A stretch of 31,573 nucleotides of DNA from Pelargonium tetragonum (GCA_036897445.1 JAYMTL010000174.1:1-31573); one strand, 5' to 3'. Numbered from the stretch's first letter, positions 1-12,400 are shown. Translations and numbers: made by a program. Notes: generated from the sequence alone by a model not told the origin.

Positions 1-153
1 ATTCAAAATGAGATAGGAAGAGGGAAAGCCTAGAATTAGGGATTTCCTAACAAGCAAGAATGATTTGAGGAAGGAGGCAAGCTTGTCTTGATTTTCTTGC
101 TTTTCCGTAATCTGAAAGAAATCTGACGATTACAACCTTTTTTTCAAAAAGGG

Positions 154-166
154 AGGTAATGCAATT
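154..166 (+). repeat. AGGTAATGCAATT element, copy 1
   Basis: Exact copy of the 13-bp element AGGTAATGCAATT, the first of ten strong copies of AGGTAAYGMARTT in the window. It is followed 3 bp on by CGTAGGTGAAATT, another word that recurs elsewhere. Its core AAT-GCA-ATT can form a three-base-loop mini-hairpin. Confidence 0.8.
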
Positions 167-169
167 TAC

Positions 170-182
170 CGTAGGTGAAATT
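170..182 (+). repeat. CGTAGGTGAAATT word, shared with 15528-15540
   Basis: Perfect 13-bp match to 15528-15540 on the same strand. It lies just after the first AGGTAATGCAATT element. The 15.1-15.8 kb area also carries that element, so the two areas share more than one word. Confidence 0.6.
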
Positions 183-216
183 GGAAGTTCAGGTCAGTTC
201 TCTTCTGTAAGTACTA

Positions 217-229
217 AACTTCGTTACCT
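217..229 (-). repeat. AGGTAACGAAGTT element, copy 2
   Basis: Minus-strand copy of the C/G sub-type AGGTAACGAAGTT. Its core AAC-GAA-GTT carries the paired change relative to AAT-GCA-ATT of copies 51 bp upstream and 18 bp downstream. Confidence 0.75.
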
Positions 230-246
230 GATTTTGAGAAAAATGT

Positions 247-259
247 AGGTAATGCAATT
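247..259 (+). repeat. AGGTAATGCAATT element, copy 3
   Basis: Exact copy preceded by T, as in several others (TAGGTAATGCAATT). It makes three copies within the first 260 bases, the densest cluster in the window. Confidence 0.8.
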
Positions 260-525
260 CTTCTTTCTGTTCTCGAACTGGATTTCTATTGTACAGGCGC
301 TGAAAGAAAAGAAAGAATGAAGATTGGATATCACTGTGAAAGTCTTCCAATCTGAGGAATGGGATAAAGAAAGTACAAGAGCTCGTAAGAAGATGCAGAC
401 TCAGAGTGCAGGTATTAGGAAGTGAAGATTGAGGCAGGTATGTAGCTGTAAGGAGTTTTGTGTTTCAAGGCTTTCCCATTTTCAGGTTACTGTGACCACT
501 AAGGGAAACTCTAATTTAGAATAGG

Positions 526-538
526 GAATCCCGGAGCA
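526..538 (+). repeat. GAATCCCGGAGCA word, shared with 15924-15936
   Basis: Perfect 13-bp match to 15924-15936 on the same strand. A second word, GGGAAACTCTA, also occurs near both places (about 503 and 16008), but in the opposite order. Confidence 0.6.
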
Positions 539-620
539 CTTCTCAGACTCAGAAATCTATCTACCGATCCTTATAAAATCGAGTCAGGTCTCCGAGTGAT
601 CCCCGTTTATAGGGCGTGAC

Positions 621-752
621 TTTAATAAAAAAAGTAGTCGGGCCTTATCCTTATATGAAAAAGTAAGAAAGTGTATTTTAGCTAAAGAATCGTGTTCGGT
701 TTTGAAAAAGTAGTCCAGCTATACGGAAAATGAATAGATTGTAAGAAATTCC
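621..752 (+). repeat. two adjacent copies of an AAAGTAGTC-type repeat
   Basis: One copy runs about 621-680 (AAAAAGTAGTCGGGCC, then GAAAAAGTAAGAAAGTGTA) and the next about 698-752 (TTTTGAAAAAGTAGTCCAGC, TATACGGAAAA, TTGTAAGAAATTCC). Order of words is the same in both. A weaker echo, GAAAAAGTAGGCCC, is at about 1072. Confidence 0.55.
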
Positions 753-906
753 CCTGAAAAAGTCACCTTTTTGAGCTAGAAAATAGAAATTTTATCGCAT
801 AAGAGGAGTCTCCTATACAACAGAAAAGTAGGAAAGGTATACATCCAAAATAAAGAAAAGTTGTCTGAAACAGCCAGCACCCCGAATCCCTATAATTATT
901 ATAATT

Positions 907-925
907 ATATAGTACGCGCGTGAGG
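907..925. repeat. CGCGCG-bearing inverted repeat arm, partner at 15278-15298
   Basis: ATATAGTACGCGCG followed by TGAGG. The reverse complement of 15278-15298 reads the same except for an extra CGCG unit and one base. G+C runs of this kind are rare here, so the match stands out. Confidence 0.55.
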
Positions 926-1985
926 GGTGGAATCGCTTAGATAATGACATTGCGAAAAGTCTCGAAACAGAGAACTTTGAAGTGAAGTAGCCGAGATAGA
1001 GTTTCCTTTCCTTGGTAAATCACGACGAAGGAGCTTAAGGGTTCGAGTAAGTTCACTCCAACTTAAATAGAAAAAGTAGGCCCTTGTTTTTTTATAGGTT
1101 TAGGTATATTCTTCTTGTCTTATGTAGTTTATCCATTGGGAAGGCAGGAGCCCCCTGTGTATAGGAACGAATCCTTACTACCTACCGAGCTTAGTTTAGG
1201 AGTCGGAATAGGTATGCTATAGAGAGGAAAGGATAATACGCTATACCCATCTTAATCTTCTTCTTTTTATTCTCGGACTTACTTTTTAGTCTTCTTATTT
1301 GCTTTCTTTTTCGTAGTCTTAATCGGTTTTGTACTCTTTGTTTTAGTTTCCGTATCTGTACTCTTCATATTCATACCCGTCTTATAAGCTATCTGAGCTA
1401 TACCTTTCATTGTCTTACCTATTGCAGTTGTAGCTAGAGAAGGAAGTTAGTCTATATAAAGACTAGTACTAGTTAGGTAATAGATAGTAGTTTTCTTATA
1501 TTTTATTGGCTAGGATCTTTTGTTGCTTTCATAGACCCGGATTCTGGAGCTAGATTCCTTTCTTGACTTACTGACTTAGGATTCTTTGCTTTGACTTACT
1601 TGTTAGACTTGTTTTAGATTCTTCTGTACTCTATATCTTCTTCACCCTCCTTCTGAGCTATAACTATAACTGCACCTGTACTCTTCTTCTTGTAGGTAGC
1701 TATACTACGGGAGGATTTTTGACTTTATTAGTGTGCTAGTCAGTATAGGAATATAGGAAGTATCTACTTGTATTATCTTAGTGTCTTATTTGTCCTATGA
1801 GGAGGGAAGGCATTCAGGATGTACTTTTTAAATCCCTATTTGAAATGGAAAGAGTTAAAAGTACTTTTGCTTATATACGTGGCTCCTTTTTTTGTAAAAA
1901 TTAGACCTTCATTTCCCTTGGTAAATCCAGTTTTTGACTGAGTACGGTAAAATCTATAACCCCCTTTTACTCTCGGAATCTCGTT

Positions 1986-2047
1986 GAGTTTTGAAAAAAG
2001 CAGTCCGGCTTATACGCGGAAAAGTAAGAAAAATGTAAGAAAGCCCT
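1986..2047 (+). repeat. third copy of the AAAGTAGTC-type repeat
   Basis: TTTTGAAAAAAGCAGTCCGGC, TATACGCGGAAAA, GTAAGAAAAATGTAAGAAAGCC repeat the word order of 698-752 with substitutions and small gaps. This is a dispersed, diverged family confined to the first 2.1 kb as far as I can see. Confidence 0.6.
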
Positions 2048-3790
2048 TTCAAAATAGACGATTCTTTACCTAGAATTCTGAGTCTTATCGAAGGTAACTA
2101 GACCCATAAATAGGATCTACTGGGTTTCAAAAGTCTCAGCCCCCCTATATCGAAACCTGATAAAAGCCCCTTTTTATATAGAAAAGTTTTTTAGAAAACG
2201 AAAACCCTGTAGTGACTTAGAGAGTAAATTGTTATAAATAAAGGGGATCCCGACTTAGGTACACAGGCCGGCGATCAATTTCTATAAACTCGGGCATTAT
2301 GGAATCTCAGTTCGGCCTTTTAGATCTGTCAGTTTTTAGTTTCCTTTTGAATAAGTAAGAAGAGTTCTAAAGTGTTTTTCAGTTAGCTGTGTTTTCCCAA
2401 GGGTAGGGTTTCTTTTTTGGATAGAGCCGGGGATTCTCAGGCAAATTCACAAAGTTAGGGGATTTTCCTAGAGAGAGAAAGAAGGAAGACCTTTTTACTA
2501 AGAACTTAAAAAGAAGGGTTTCTTGTCCTCCTGCTTCCGGGATCTAGCTAACAAAGAGAATCTAAGTAATTCCAGGATTGAGGAAATGCTCTTTAGAAGT
2601 CTTGGGATAAAGTCAATTAGTTAGGGTATATACCAATTTCTATGTGTGGGTTTAGCTTTTTTCATAGAAGGTTTTTAGGCACCGGTGAAGCAAGTTTAGG
2701 AATTCCCTTTTCCTTTTTTGTGTAATAGAGATACCTGGATTTTCTAGATTTTGGGTAGAGTTCAGTGGGTGTTGCTAAAAGTAAAGTAGCAGGTTGAGAT
2801 AAGAGAAAAGGTCTTAAAGCCTCTAAGAAACTAAGAAACGTGGTATTATGTATAAGCTTGGTTTTCTAAATTTCTTTGAGGCAATCCAGGGCTCTGAGCT
2901 CTAAAAGCGGCAGGAATACAAAATCACACTATAGGAAAAATCAGTCAAAAGGTCAAGCTGATCGAGCTTTTTAGGGTTTCTTCAATTTCATCTTTAAAGG
3001 GGTCGGGCTTTAATTAAAGAGCAGATTCTAAGGGTTTTGGCATCAAAAGTTCTAGTTAGGTCTAGTTCAGAAGAGTGAAGGGTTTTCTATTGAATCTGCA
3101 TTCCTTTTTTATGAGCTTTGGCTTTAGTATGAAATTTCTTTAAGGATAATTCCTCTGTTTCTAGTTTTCTGGTTCTAAGGCGGATTAAGCCGGGCTTGTT
3201 TTCTTATCAACTTGACGAAGTCGAGGAAGGTATAAGTATATAGATAGTTCACAAGAGTCTAGTTTTCCTTTTTCATTGGAGCAAGTCAAGTTATAAGGAA
3301 GATGTTAGGCTCTGGTAAAAGGGAGCTTCTAACAAAAGGGTTCCTAGTACTTGAATTGAAAAGGGTAAACCGTACAGAATAGGAAGATCTTGGGGGCTTC
3401 TATTTTATACATCCGCGCAAAGTACGGAGTCTCTAATTTAAAATGTCTCAAAATCCAAGGCATAGGGACTCGCGAATAGGAAAGATTGATTATGAGAGTC
3501 CAAAAAGAAACTGGGTATACCCTTGATAAAAGCAAGAGCTTGTAACTAGAGCCTTCGAAGTATAGGATCCTCTCTTTGTCGTTTCATTGAAAGCATTTGT
3601 GAATTTAAATGTGGTGTGTTCCTTAATGAGGATAGGAGGTTTCCGGATAAACAGGTCTTTTAGCTTTAGTGGGATATAGAATTCAAAGGCTTACTCAGTT
3701 CTTAAGTAGCTGACTTAGATATAGAGATTCCTGTATTAGCCCGGTTTGAGATTGGTTTCTTTTCATAATGAATTGAGGGAGTAAAGGCGT

Positions 3791-3803
3791 AGGTAATGCA
3801 ATT
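3791..3803 (+). repeat. AGGTAATGCAATT element, copy 4
   Basis: Exact copy. The similarity continues to AGGTAATGCAATTAAGAA, matching the copies at 14047 and 15777 apart from one C/T difference in the loop. Confidence 0.8.
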
Positions 3804-4205
3804 AAGAACCCGAGTCTGTCTCTTCTCTGGTAAACCCATCAGGATAACTCGAATTGAGAGGATTTACTTGATTTTATAAGGGTGGGGGGAGTCTTATAAA
3901 GTGTGAATGAGAACTTTTGTATTCTGTACTCTGTCTCTAGTTAACAGGTTCTGTCTAATCTAACTCAAATGAATTGAAGTGGTTAGATTGGGAGTCAAAT
4001 ACAAACGGAAGAGACCTTGTTTAGGAGCAAGTCAACAAGAAAGATTATATGCTTCAAAGCAAGTCAGAGGGTTTCAATATTGAGCAAGCTTGATAGAAAG
4101 GGGTTTTCATTGTTGAAAAGGAATTTAGAAAGAGAAAGTTAAGTAGGAAGTCAATTCTGGAACTAGAGGTAGATAGATTTCCTACTTTCATTCCTGTTTT
4201 TATAG

Positions 4206-4267
4206 ATTCCGCTGAAGGAGTTCTCGTTCTAAAGTGGGTAAGCGGGTCAATAATAAAAAGAGAGAGT
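4206..4267 (+). repeat. diverged direct repeat, left copy
   Basis: About 60 bp running from TTCCGCTGAAGGAG through TTCTAAAG to GGTAAGCGGGTCAATAA. It matches 4467-4535 with a few substitutions and small gaps. The two copies lie about 260 bp apart in the same direction, and neither contains a recognisable gene. Confidence 0.7.
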
Positions 4268-4421
4268 TTCTACTTTTTAGGTTTTCTATAGGATAGGTTA
4301 TTCTCAAATGTCTGAAATCTCGGAAAGGTTTCTCCTGTAAAAGAAGTATAGAATAGAAAGGTAGGTTTCGAGTTTAAGGAGTCTTTTGGTTCCTCTTGTC
4401 AGTTATTGAACTGGAAATATG

Positions 4422-4434
4422 AGGTAACGAAGTT
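4422..4434 (+). repeat. AGGTAACGAAGTT element, copy 5
   Basis: Exact C/G sub-type copy. Here the arms extend to GTAAC-GAA-GTTAC, and an overlapping 7-bp inverted repeat, TAACGAA at 4425 and TTCGTTA at 4439-4445, encloses it. Confidence 0.75.
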
Positions 4435-4466
4435 ACGGTTCGTTATTTCAAAAGTTTTGAAGAAAT

Positions 4467-4535
4467 TTCGTTGAAAGAGTGAGAATTCTAAAGAAAGTGA
4501 GTAAGCAGGTCAATAAGAAGAAGGAAGATAGAGAG
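4467..4535 (+). repeat. diverged direct repeat, right copy
   Basis: Partner of the repeat at 4206-4267. It starts TTTCGTTGAAAGAG, shares TTCTAAAG and ends AGTAAGCAGGTCAATAA. A short A-rich insertion lies after TTCTAAAG relative to the left copy. Confidence 0.7.
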
Positions 4536-5537
4536 TCACAGGATAGCTACGGGTAGGACCCGACTTCGCTTAAGCTTAAGAGAAAATCTAAATGGCGGAT
4601 AAATGACATTCTAGACATTAAACGGATACCGAAGTTAGGTCTTGTTCTACTGAATTGGCATTCCTCTTTCTTAGCCTTTCTCACGGGTTACTGCTTCACG
4701 AGAAAGGGACTTTAGAGACAAAAAGGGTCAATTCTGATAGGGAGATCCATTTACCAGAAATAAGGGTGCTTTGGGATTTTAACCTGTTACTTTTTCTGAG
4801 GAATAGGAGTATGCCAAGTTTTCTATCGGTTAGGTATAGTTCAGAGGTAAGGTTCTTTCTATAAGCAGTTCCCGGGTTAGTTTAAGAGGCAGAATCTGAG
4901 TTTCAGGTTATATTAATTATAGTAGGAGCGCAAGAAAACTCCTTTAAAGTAGAAAGCTCAATAAATAGAAGTAGGATAGAACTGCTAGGTTTCTTTTTTG
5001 TTTGTAGAGCAAGTAGTTCCAAAGGTTTAAGGGCATATAATAAAATAAGGAGTCTCAGAACTTTGGGTTTATAGTAGGGGGGATTAGAGTTTTTGGAAGA
5101 GTGAACATAAAGGAATTTTGACTTTACAAGGTTTAGGTTTTCGTTTCATGTCAAATCTAGGGTCTTCCAGAATTTGATTTGATAGGAGGGTTCCGATTCC
5201 GAGTAGGTAAATAGTAAAGATAGGGTTAGGGAAAGAATACAAAAGAATAGAGAGTCCAGTTCCCAAGTAAGTTGGCTAGCAGGAATTTGAAGTTTAAGTG
5301 AAATTGGCTATTCAGTCTTATTTGTTTCTATTAGTCTAATCGTTCTCTGTATAGGTAGCGATGTTCTTCTCTCTTAGAAGATAAAGTAACCGAGTCCAAT
5401 TCATTTCGGATAGCTTTTCCGCTGCACTTACTAAACTAAAGGCTAAGGTATCGAAGATAAGAGTATCAACTAAGCGAGCTCTTTTTAATCATTAGACAAA
5501 AAAAGAAACTCTCAAATCTTTCTCTTTAAGCCGGCAC

Positions 5538-5572
5538 CCCTATTAAAAAATTGACAACAAAATTTTAATGGG
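5538..5572. other. imperfect AT-rich hairpin
   Basis: CCC, one bulged T, ATTAAAA, two mismatches and TTG on the left pair with CAA, TTTTAAT and GGG on the right around an ACAA loop. It lies about 45 bases upstream of the promoter-like word at 5614. No neighbouring gene explains it. Confidence 0.45.
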
Positions 5573-5613
5573 CTATGAACTATAAAATTGAATACCGAAG
5601 TAGATGAGGTTTT

Positions 5614-5631
5614 CTTATCATAAAAGAGAAG
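5614..5631 (+). promoter_or_regulatory. word resembling the plant mitochondrial nonanucleotide promoter
   Basis: TTATCATAAAAGAGAAG resembles the dicot mitochondrial promoter core (CRTAAGAGA after an AT-rich lead), with one extra A. A looser match, CGCATAAGAGG, is at 796-806. No gene follows either within a few hundred bases, so both may be chance or drive non-coding transcripts. Confidence 0.22.
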
Positions 5632-8600
5632 AAAATTCTAAGAAAAGGGACAATTAGAGTTAGAGAAAAGCCTAAATTAATAGAAATTCTTTTTTTTTAG
5701 GGGCCCTCCTAAGGTCTTCTTTAGACTTTAGTAATATAATAAGCTCCCTTTTGTATATAATAAACCACTTCCTACAAATTTTTTAGATGATCTATTCAAC
5801 GCATCAAATCAATACAAAAGCTACCAGAATTTATAGGGTCATTACAAGTTTAGCCAGGACCCCGGGGGTTCCTTATTCATTCTCTGAAAAAACTAAAGAA
5901 CCTTCAGCTCCGTTTCTTACCTAATAGAAAAAAGTTGTAGTACAGTATAGCGGGCAAAAACCTCCGACCTTAATCTAAATTAAGTTTTCCTTGTCAAAAA
6001 TGTTAGAGGAACGTAAATTTCAGTTTTGTGAAATCGTATTTCTTTTTAGTTTTTAGTAAAGTAAATATAGAATGCTTTCTTTATTCCGCGGAGGCCCCTA
6101 ATTAAGGTATGGGTTCTTAAGTATCTTAAAAATGAAAATGAGTTAAGGGTAACAGATAACGGGAGTTCCTTGGTCTATAGTTTTTCAGATTAGACTGAAT
6201 ATACAAGTATCTTTTTAGAAATTTCTGGGTGGTATAGACAAAAATCGGGTTTTAAGTAAAGATAGGTTATACATGATTTGGTATTGACGTCGTGCTATTA
6301 ACTGTGTTAGTTGCAGCAAATCCCCTTTGAAGAAGACCAGAAGGAATTACTATTCTCCTTATCTTTCCTTTATTAAGAAAGGCTTTTTTTCTAAAAGTCC
6401 CGGAGATTTTAATCCTTGGATTTATACCTTTCAAAGACTCTTGCTACCAAGCGAAACTCATTTTCGTATAACTCCTTAATACAGCCCTTATTCCAACCAT
6501 TTGGGAAGTTTGAGAGAATATGGCCGAACATAAGAACTCTAAGGAGCCCCGATCTTACTTTTCTATTTCTAAGTCTTCCATTAGGATAGTAAGACAGTAG
6601 TATAACAAAAAGGTCAACTTACTTAAGCCTTGCATTTAGCTTTCAGTAGCTTACTTAAGAGCACTTAGATCCTCTCAAGTGGTAAGGTATAGTTTTCAAA
6701 GTCTTAGACTGCAGTATGAAATTTGGATTTGTTCCTTTCTAGCTTAATAAGACTCAAGCCTTTCTTGTGATTTTAGTATAAACCCTGCTATTTGATTCTT
6801 TCGACTTAACCTAATCGAGGCAGAAAAGAAGCTAATAGTAGAATCTTATACATACAGGGTCTTGGAATTCTATACATCTTTTTTCTTTTCGTTATAAAGT
6901 ACTTAAGGACCCTTTCTTGCATTCATCGCTTACAGCACTCCCTTAACCGGTTATCTAATACAATGGATTGAGGAAACTTCATAATTTGGCTTTTCATATT
7001 CTAAAAAGAAACAAGATAATATAGCTTAATCTTGGTTTTATAAGATAACCAGTAATAGATCGAGCAAGTAAAGTCAAAACCAATAGTAAGTAAGGGTCCC
7101 CGTTATAGAAAAGAAAGAATGAAAGGGCCTCTCTGGGTAATTATAAAGTGTGGTAAAACTAAAGAATAGAACTTGATAATTTGACTCACGTAGGGGCTTC
7201 CATTGCATAAAAATCTTATATAAATTGAACTAGCTTAGTTAGCCTTTATCTAACAAACACAAAAGGGCAAAGTCTTCCGTAGACTTCTTTGTTACCCCGG
7301 AAACCTCTTTAAAGTTTTGAGGAGTGGTATAAATTTGCTGGGTAGGGTGTCCGAAGAATAGATACAAAGTTTAGGAAGATTTGCTGTACATACAAACTCA
7401 AGAAGGAGGTCCACGGAATACTCTACATATTTCTTTTCTTCAGTTCCTAATCCGAGTAAATAATTTGGGAATTCAATTCCAACAGTAAATCCTGGGGGTA
7501 TCTTTATCTTGTAAAGTAGTGTATAGGAAAACCGATCTAAGTGCTGCTAATCTTTTCTCAGGTATCCGTATAAACTCCCAAAAATGGAATTCTTTTCCGC
7601 CCACTAAAAATTTCTTATCCAGAATAGGAAACCTTTGAAACAGGGGAACAGCGAACTCCTTTCTTTAGAGTGTCGCTTTCACTTCAACAGGAATTGGTTC
7701 ATAGAAGAGTGAACTTTCATAGCTATATGAATATAAAAATCATTCCCTTAAATGAAATATATATAAGAAAAGTCAAACTAACTAGAAACGGGGGTTCAAT
7801 ACTATTAGGACATGTCCTTTAGGTAGGAATCCTTTATTAAAGAAGGGTTTTTTCAAGAATTCTTAGTAGAATACGTTGACAGATAGCTGAACCTGCCAAT
7901 TTTGAAAACATAAAAATTTTTTTTTTCCAGAGGTATGCCAGAAAATAGGGTGGGATTTGGTTGGGTTAGAATCGGAAAAGATCCTCCCATAAAGTAAACG
8001 AGATATGAAACTTTTACAAATTAAGAAACAGAGTTCCAATGAATCTCGAATTAATAATTAATATAATATAAGTAGTGTTCCACCCCCAGAAGTCAGACCC
8101 GTCTACCTATAGTCTTTTTTTTCTAATTTTGGAATAGAGACTTAGTTACAATACCCGAGGTAGCAAGATAAATATCTAAAAATACATACTCAACTCTCTT
8201 AATTTCATTCCGGTTCAAACTTTTCTAATTAAATGCAAGTTAGTTAATGCTCAAAATTTTGCTAAATCAAACTTTAGTCTACTTTCTGAAAACTCTTATT
8301 TATTCTATTCGACTCATTCGGAAGACTTTACTAACTAAAAAAACTCCATCCAGAAGCCCCTACGCTTTTTTGCTTTCTAAATCTAAACTTGCAGTTTGGT
8401 GCTTTTACTTACTTATATAAAAAAGAACGCTTAGTGATAAACTTCTACAATCTGACTAGAATAGCAAAAGAAAAGAATTAGGTCTATCTTACTTATTTGT
8501 CAGGAAATAAAAAAGTGCTTGGCTCTTTTCAAAGGTTTTTGGTAAACCTGTAACTAACTCTAATGTAGTATAACCGGTACTTATTTATTTCAATTAACTA

Positions 8601-9329
8601 AGGAATACCCCCCTTGCTAAATTTCTACAACAAGAAAGGAGGTGGTTACAAAGTGCAGTAGTTTCAAAGTTAGAGTTTCCTATAACACAGGATACAAAAA
8701 GACTTCTACTTTGAGATTGTATCGTTATTCTTGGAACTGGAGTTCCTTTTTCGAGAAGCTAACAATTTTGAGAAGAATGACTGGGTTGTAACTTAAGGAG
8801 CAGCTTTAAGAGGCAACTCTTTAAAATTGGGGTTTTAAGTACTAGGTAGGCTTTTTTATAGGTAAGTAAGTGGAGCACGGTTTTCTATTATCCCTTATCG
8901 AGTCAGTCAAAGATTGATCAGGTATATGATATAGAATTAGAAAGCTCCTTAGTAGTTTGGTTGTATAAGTAACTTTAGACTCTTATAGGCCGGCAAAGTT
9001 ACCGGGTTCCTGATTTTCTTTTGGAAAGATTCTTGTCTTTTAGCTGTAAGGGTCCCCAAATAGCCTAGAATTGGTGCCTCCTAAATAACTATTAAATGAA
9101 GGTAAGCTTGTTACAATTACAAATGGAAGGTTAAGGGCAAAACTATCAAGATAATCCTGAATAAGACAACTAAGAGAGTGGGTCTAGTTAGTAGGCATAG
9201 GAGACAGAATTCAGGTCTAGGTATCAAGAGACAAGTTATGGTACAGAATAAGAGTCTAGCTCTGAATGAGATAGAAACACAGATGGAGAAGTAAGTCAAT
9301 AAGCAGTTGAGTATATAGGGTACCTTGTA

Positions 9330-9450
9330 CTAACAAAACCTACTACTATACCGCCTTTCCCTCCCCTCGTTACGCTGCAGTTGGGAACAGTAAATCTCTC
9401 TGGACTCTCCAGGGTTCTGTCCTCCTTAGTAACTACAGAGAACAGGAGAG
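9330..9450. other. small G+C-richer island
   Basis: About 120 bp with roughly half G+C, against about a third around it. It contains short palindromes such as CTGGA-CTC-TCCAG and GGAGAGATCTCC. No coding sense seen. Composition suggests a piece of different age or origin from the surrounding filler, which is inference. Confidence 0.45.
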
Positions 9451-12400
9451 ATCTCCCTTATTATTAATACAACTATAAAAGGACTCTTATCGCTATATTT
9501 CTTTTTATATACCTATCACTATGCTTATTACACGTAAAAAAACTAAGAATAGGAATAGAAGATTCTAGAGTCAGACTTTCCTAAGCCAACAATATAATAA
9601 CTAAAAAGGGGTTTAAGGGATCTTAAATTTTTCTTATCTTGTTAGATGGACCTTGCCAATTTCTTAAGCCTAGTATTAACCCCTTGCGTCCTTAACTTGT
9701 TGGCAGTTTAGAGCGATAACCCCTCCTGCTGTGTACATTCCCACATAGGGTTTTTATATTATAAAAATTTCCCGAGGCTTATAAAAAGTATATCTATATT
9801 TCTGGGAACTCTTCAAATCCAAAGTTATACGATATCGTAAATTCGTCTACCCTTGTATGAAACCGCAGAATTACAGGAGTCCTTAGACGAATTACTCGAG
9901 TCTTATAATTTTATATAGGGTAAGTTCTTTTTAAATGCTTTTTCTTAAACTACAATACCCAATCCAGTCAGTTAATTCTAAAGAATACCCATACGACACA
10001 ATTTCTTTTCAAAACGGAATGCTACTTGTTCTACTACTCCTTGTACCAATTAAAGACTCGTCGGAGTGCTCGTAGTTTTAACTAAATCTTTTAATATCAT
10101 AATATTCACAAGGGTTGCTGGGTTAGGGCGAGATCGATCTATGGTTTTGTACTATAAGTAATTCCGCCATACTGAAGACCCATAAGTAAAGGACAAAAAG
10201 AATAGAAAGGAGTTTCTCTTCTAAAAGAGTTTTATCAAATTTTTTTTATAACTCCCTTTTGTATCCTTTATACCTTCTAAGTTCTTCTTAATAAAACCCT
10301 AGGGAGCTCCGCAACACAAAAAAGAATAGCTTTCACTAGCCGTCTGTTCTAATAAGTTGAAAGGTATGGGCCTTCCTTTTTTTTAGAGATAAGGGAAAGA
10401 AAGAGGCTTCTTTATCTTATGTATTTAGATTTGCCAACCAATGTTAGTTGTTACTTCTCCTTTATTTTGGTATTTGCCGGGGCCTTGACACTAAGTAAAC
10501 TGGGAAAGGCTCTAGATCTCATTCTTTTTTAGCTTTTACTTCTGATAGGTTATAGCTCCCGCCAACAACTATACCTTTTTATAAAATCTCTTTGACTTAT
10601 TAAGAAATAGAAATTTGAATGTCTCCATCCGAGACTTGCTTGGATATATTTCCAAAGTAGGTAGAGAATCTCGGGGACCCCTTAGAGTACTTTTTAATAA
10701 GGGTTCCTATTGAATTCAGTAAAAAGAAATGTCTTGCCCTTTGCGATTTAAAAGTATACTCTTAGCTTATATAAATGAGCCTGCCAGATTTCTGCTAAAC
10801 TTGGTCTGTAATTTAGTTTCTTGCAGACTAGACTATATATAATCTAATCTAAAGGAAGATAAAAATATTGAAGAAGTTTGTCGTCTTTTTCAAGTTTGGT
10901 AAGATTCAAATAGCCTTTTCTTGCTGTAGCGGGCCTACCCGTTTTAGATATTCTGGGATTCCTCCTTATACTGGTTATATAACCTTGAACCCTTCTGAAG
11001 AAGCTTAGACCTGGAATTAAGGGTATATAATACAAGAAATGAATACTAGAAATTTTTGCTACTATAAAAACTCGTTCTAAAATCTTTATTTAGCTATTCT
11101 TGTTAACAAAAGTCTTGAATGTCAGATAAAAGTAAGAATTTCCTGGTCTGTTTTAGTAGACCAGTATACTGTACTGAAAACTGCTTTATTTAGACCTATT
11201 CTCATTTCTATTACCTAGAAATTTTTCAGAGATATGAAATTTTTTTACTATAAGGGGGTTATCCGTAGCGTAGGATTTAAACTCCTCCTTCACTTTGTTT
11301 AGCTAACTTCCTTTTTTTTAGGAGTTACCTCACAAAGGAAGTCTTACTTTTCACTCTTCCTGAACCCTAGTTAACCTTGTGTCGAAAGGTTCCCTTTTTT
11401 TTGTTATTCTCAAAGCGGGCGCTGGGATGTATCTTCAGTATCAAGACAGATATGAATCGATCGAGTAGGATATTGTGCCTGTATCCCGTTGGACAAACAT
11501 CTTATTCACTTTCACAAAGGGCTAATACTGCCGGGCGAGGTAGCTTTTTTGGTGCTTAACTTACTATTTTCTTTGAATTCTGAAAGTAGGGATTCCCGAT
11601 TCTAGCTTGACCCTTATATCTCGTAAAACCTAAGGAATTCCTTTGTACCACCCAAAGGGTCAATTTCATTTAGTATTATCAGAATCCAGTTTCTTGATTC
11701 TTTATGCTCAACTTTTTTATTGAATACGCAGGGAGTCCGTACTTATTTAAGTTTCTATAACTCCGGAAAGAACTCTATCTACACCCTTATTACCAAGTTC
11801 TTTCCTAGACTTACTGTAACTAGAATTGAAAGTAGAACCCTATAAAGTGCCCACCAAAAAGTCCGTCTATACCTATTTTAGAAGTGTTTACCCTTCGGAT
11901 TGCTCCTAAATCTTTCTAAAAAGGCACAAAAATACCAAAAGAGCTTACTGAAACCACTAGAATTTCTTTAGAATTAGACACCCTAGCTAGCGGGAGAGAT
12001 TCTTCTTTTAGTATTATCTTTTTGTAGGAATACCCCCGAATTGATTGCAGGTATCCGCTTCTATTCTATAAACCCAAGGAAAACTCTGTTATAACATATA
12101 AAATCCTTTATAAATGAAAATTCCACCCATTATCTCATTATAAAAGCTCAGAGCTTGAATCCTTTAATAGGATATCTTGAAACAAAAACTTTGAAATTCC
12201 TTTTATGTTAACTTCCTTAAAACTATACAAAAAAATGACTGGCTAGCTATTTCCCGTAAAAAGTGACTTGGGATTCATATTGAACTTAACAAAAGAATGA
12301 GGAGCCCTCCCTTATTAATACCAAGCCAACGAGCGCTTTCCTATATTTATTCAGTTTCAGTTGAAGCAGTCTACGGAAACTTACCCTTATATAAAGAATA

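Larger units (their letters stand above)
1..5300. other. gene-free G-rich stretch with dispersed repeats
   Basis: No gene recognised in either strand. Open frames reach at most 60-70 codons, as expected by chance. G clearly exceeds C on the + strand over most of it: hand counts on three 60-base lines (61, 2461, 4321) gave 15:8, 14:6 and 17:5. It carries five AGGTAAYGMARTT elements, the AAAGTAGTC-type repeats, the 4.2/4.5 kb repeat, a perfect CTTAAGCTTAAG palindrome at 4569-4580, and an embedded C/T-rich block at about 1250-1750. Confidence 0.7.
5300..9330. other. AT-rich gene-free stretch
   Basis: No gene recognised. Apart from the hairpin at 5538-5572 and the promoter-like word, it holds only AT-rich DNA with short G/C runs (for example ACCCCGGGGGT near 5858 and CCGCGGAGGCCCC near 6087). 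A small hairpin with stem AAGTCT/AGACTT and a five-base loop lies at 7270-7286. The 60-codon hydrophobic minus-strand frame at 9117-9299 looks like chance. Confidence 0.6.

Noticed and set aside
11377-11559. A + strand frame whose middle (CLYPVGQ) faintly recalls the CVYVAIGQ region of AtpA
   Set aside because: The essential upstream nucleotide-binding motif GDRQTGKT is absent in all nearby frames and the following residues do not align.
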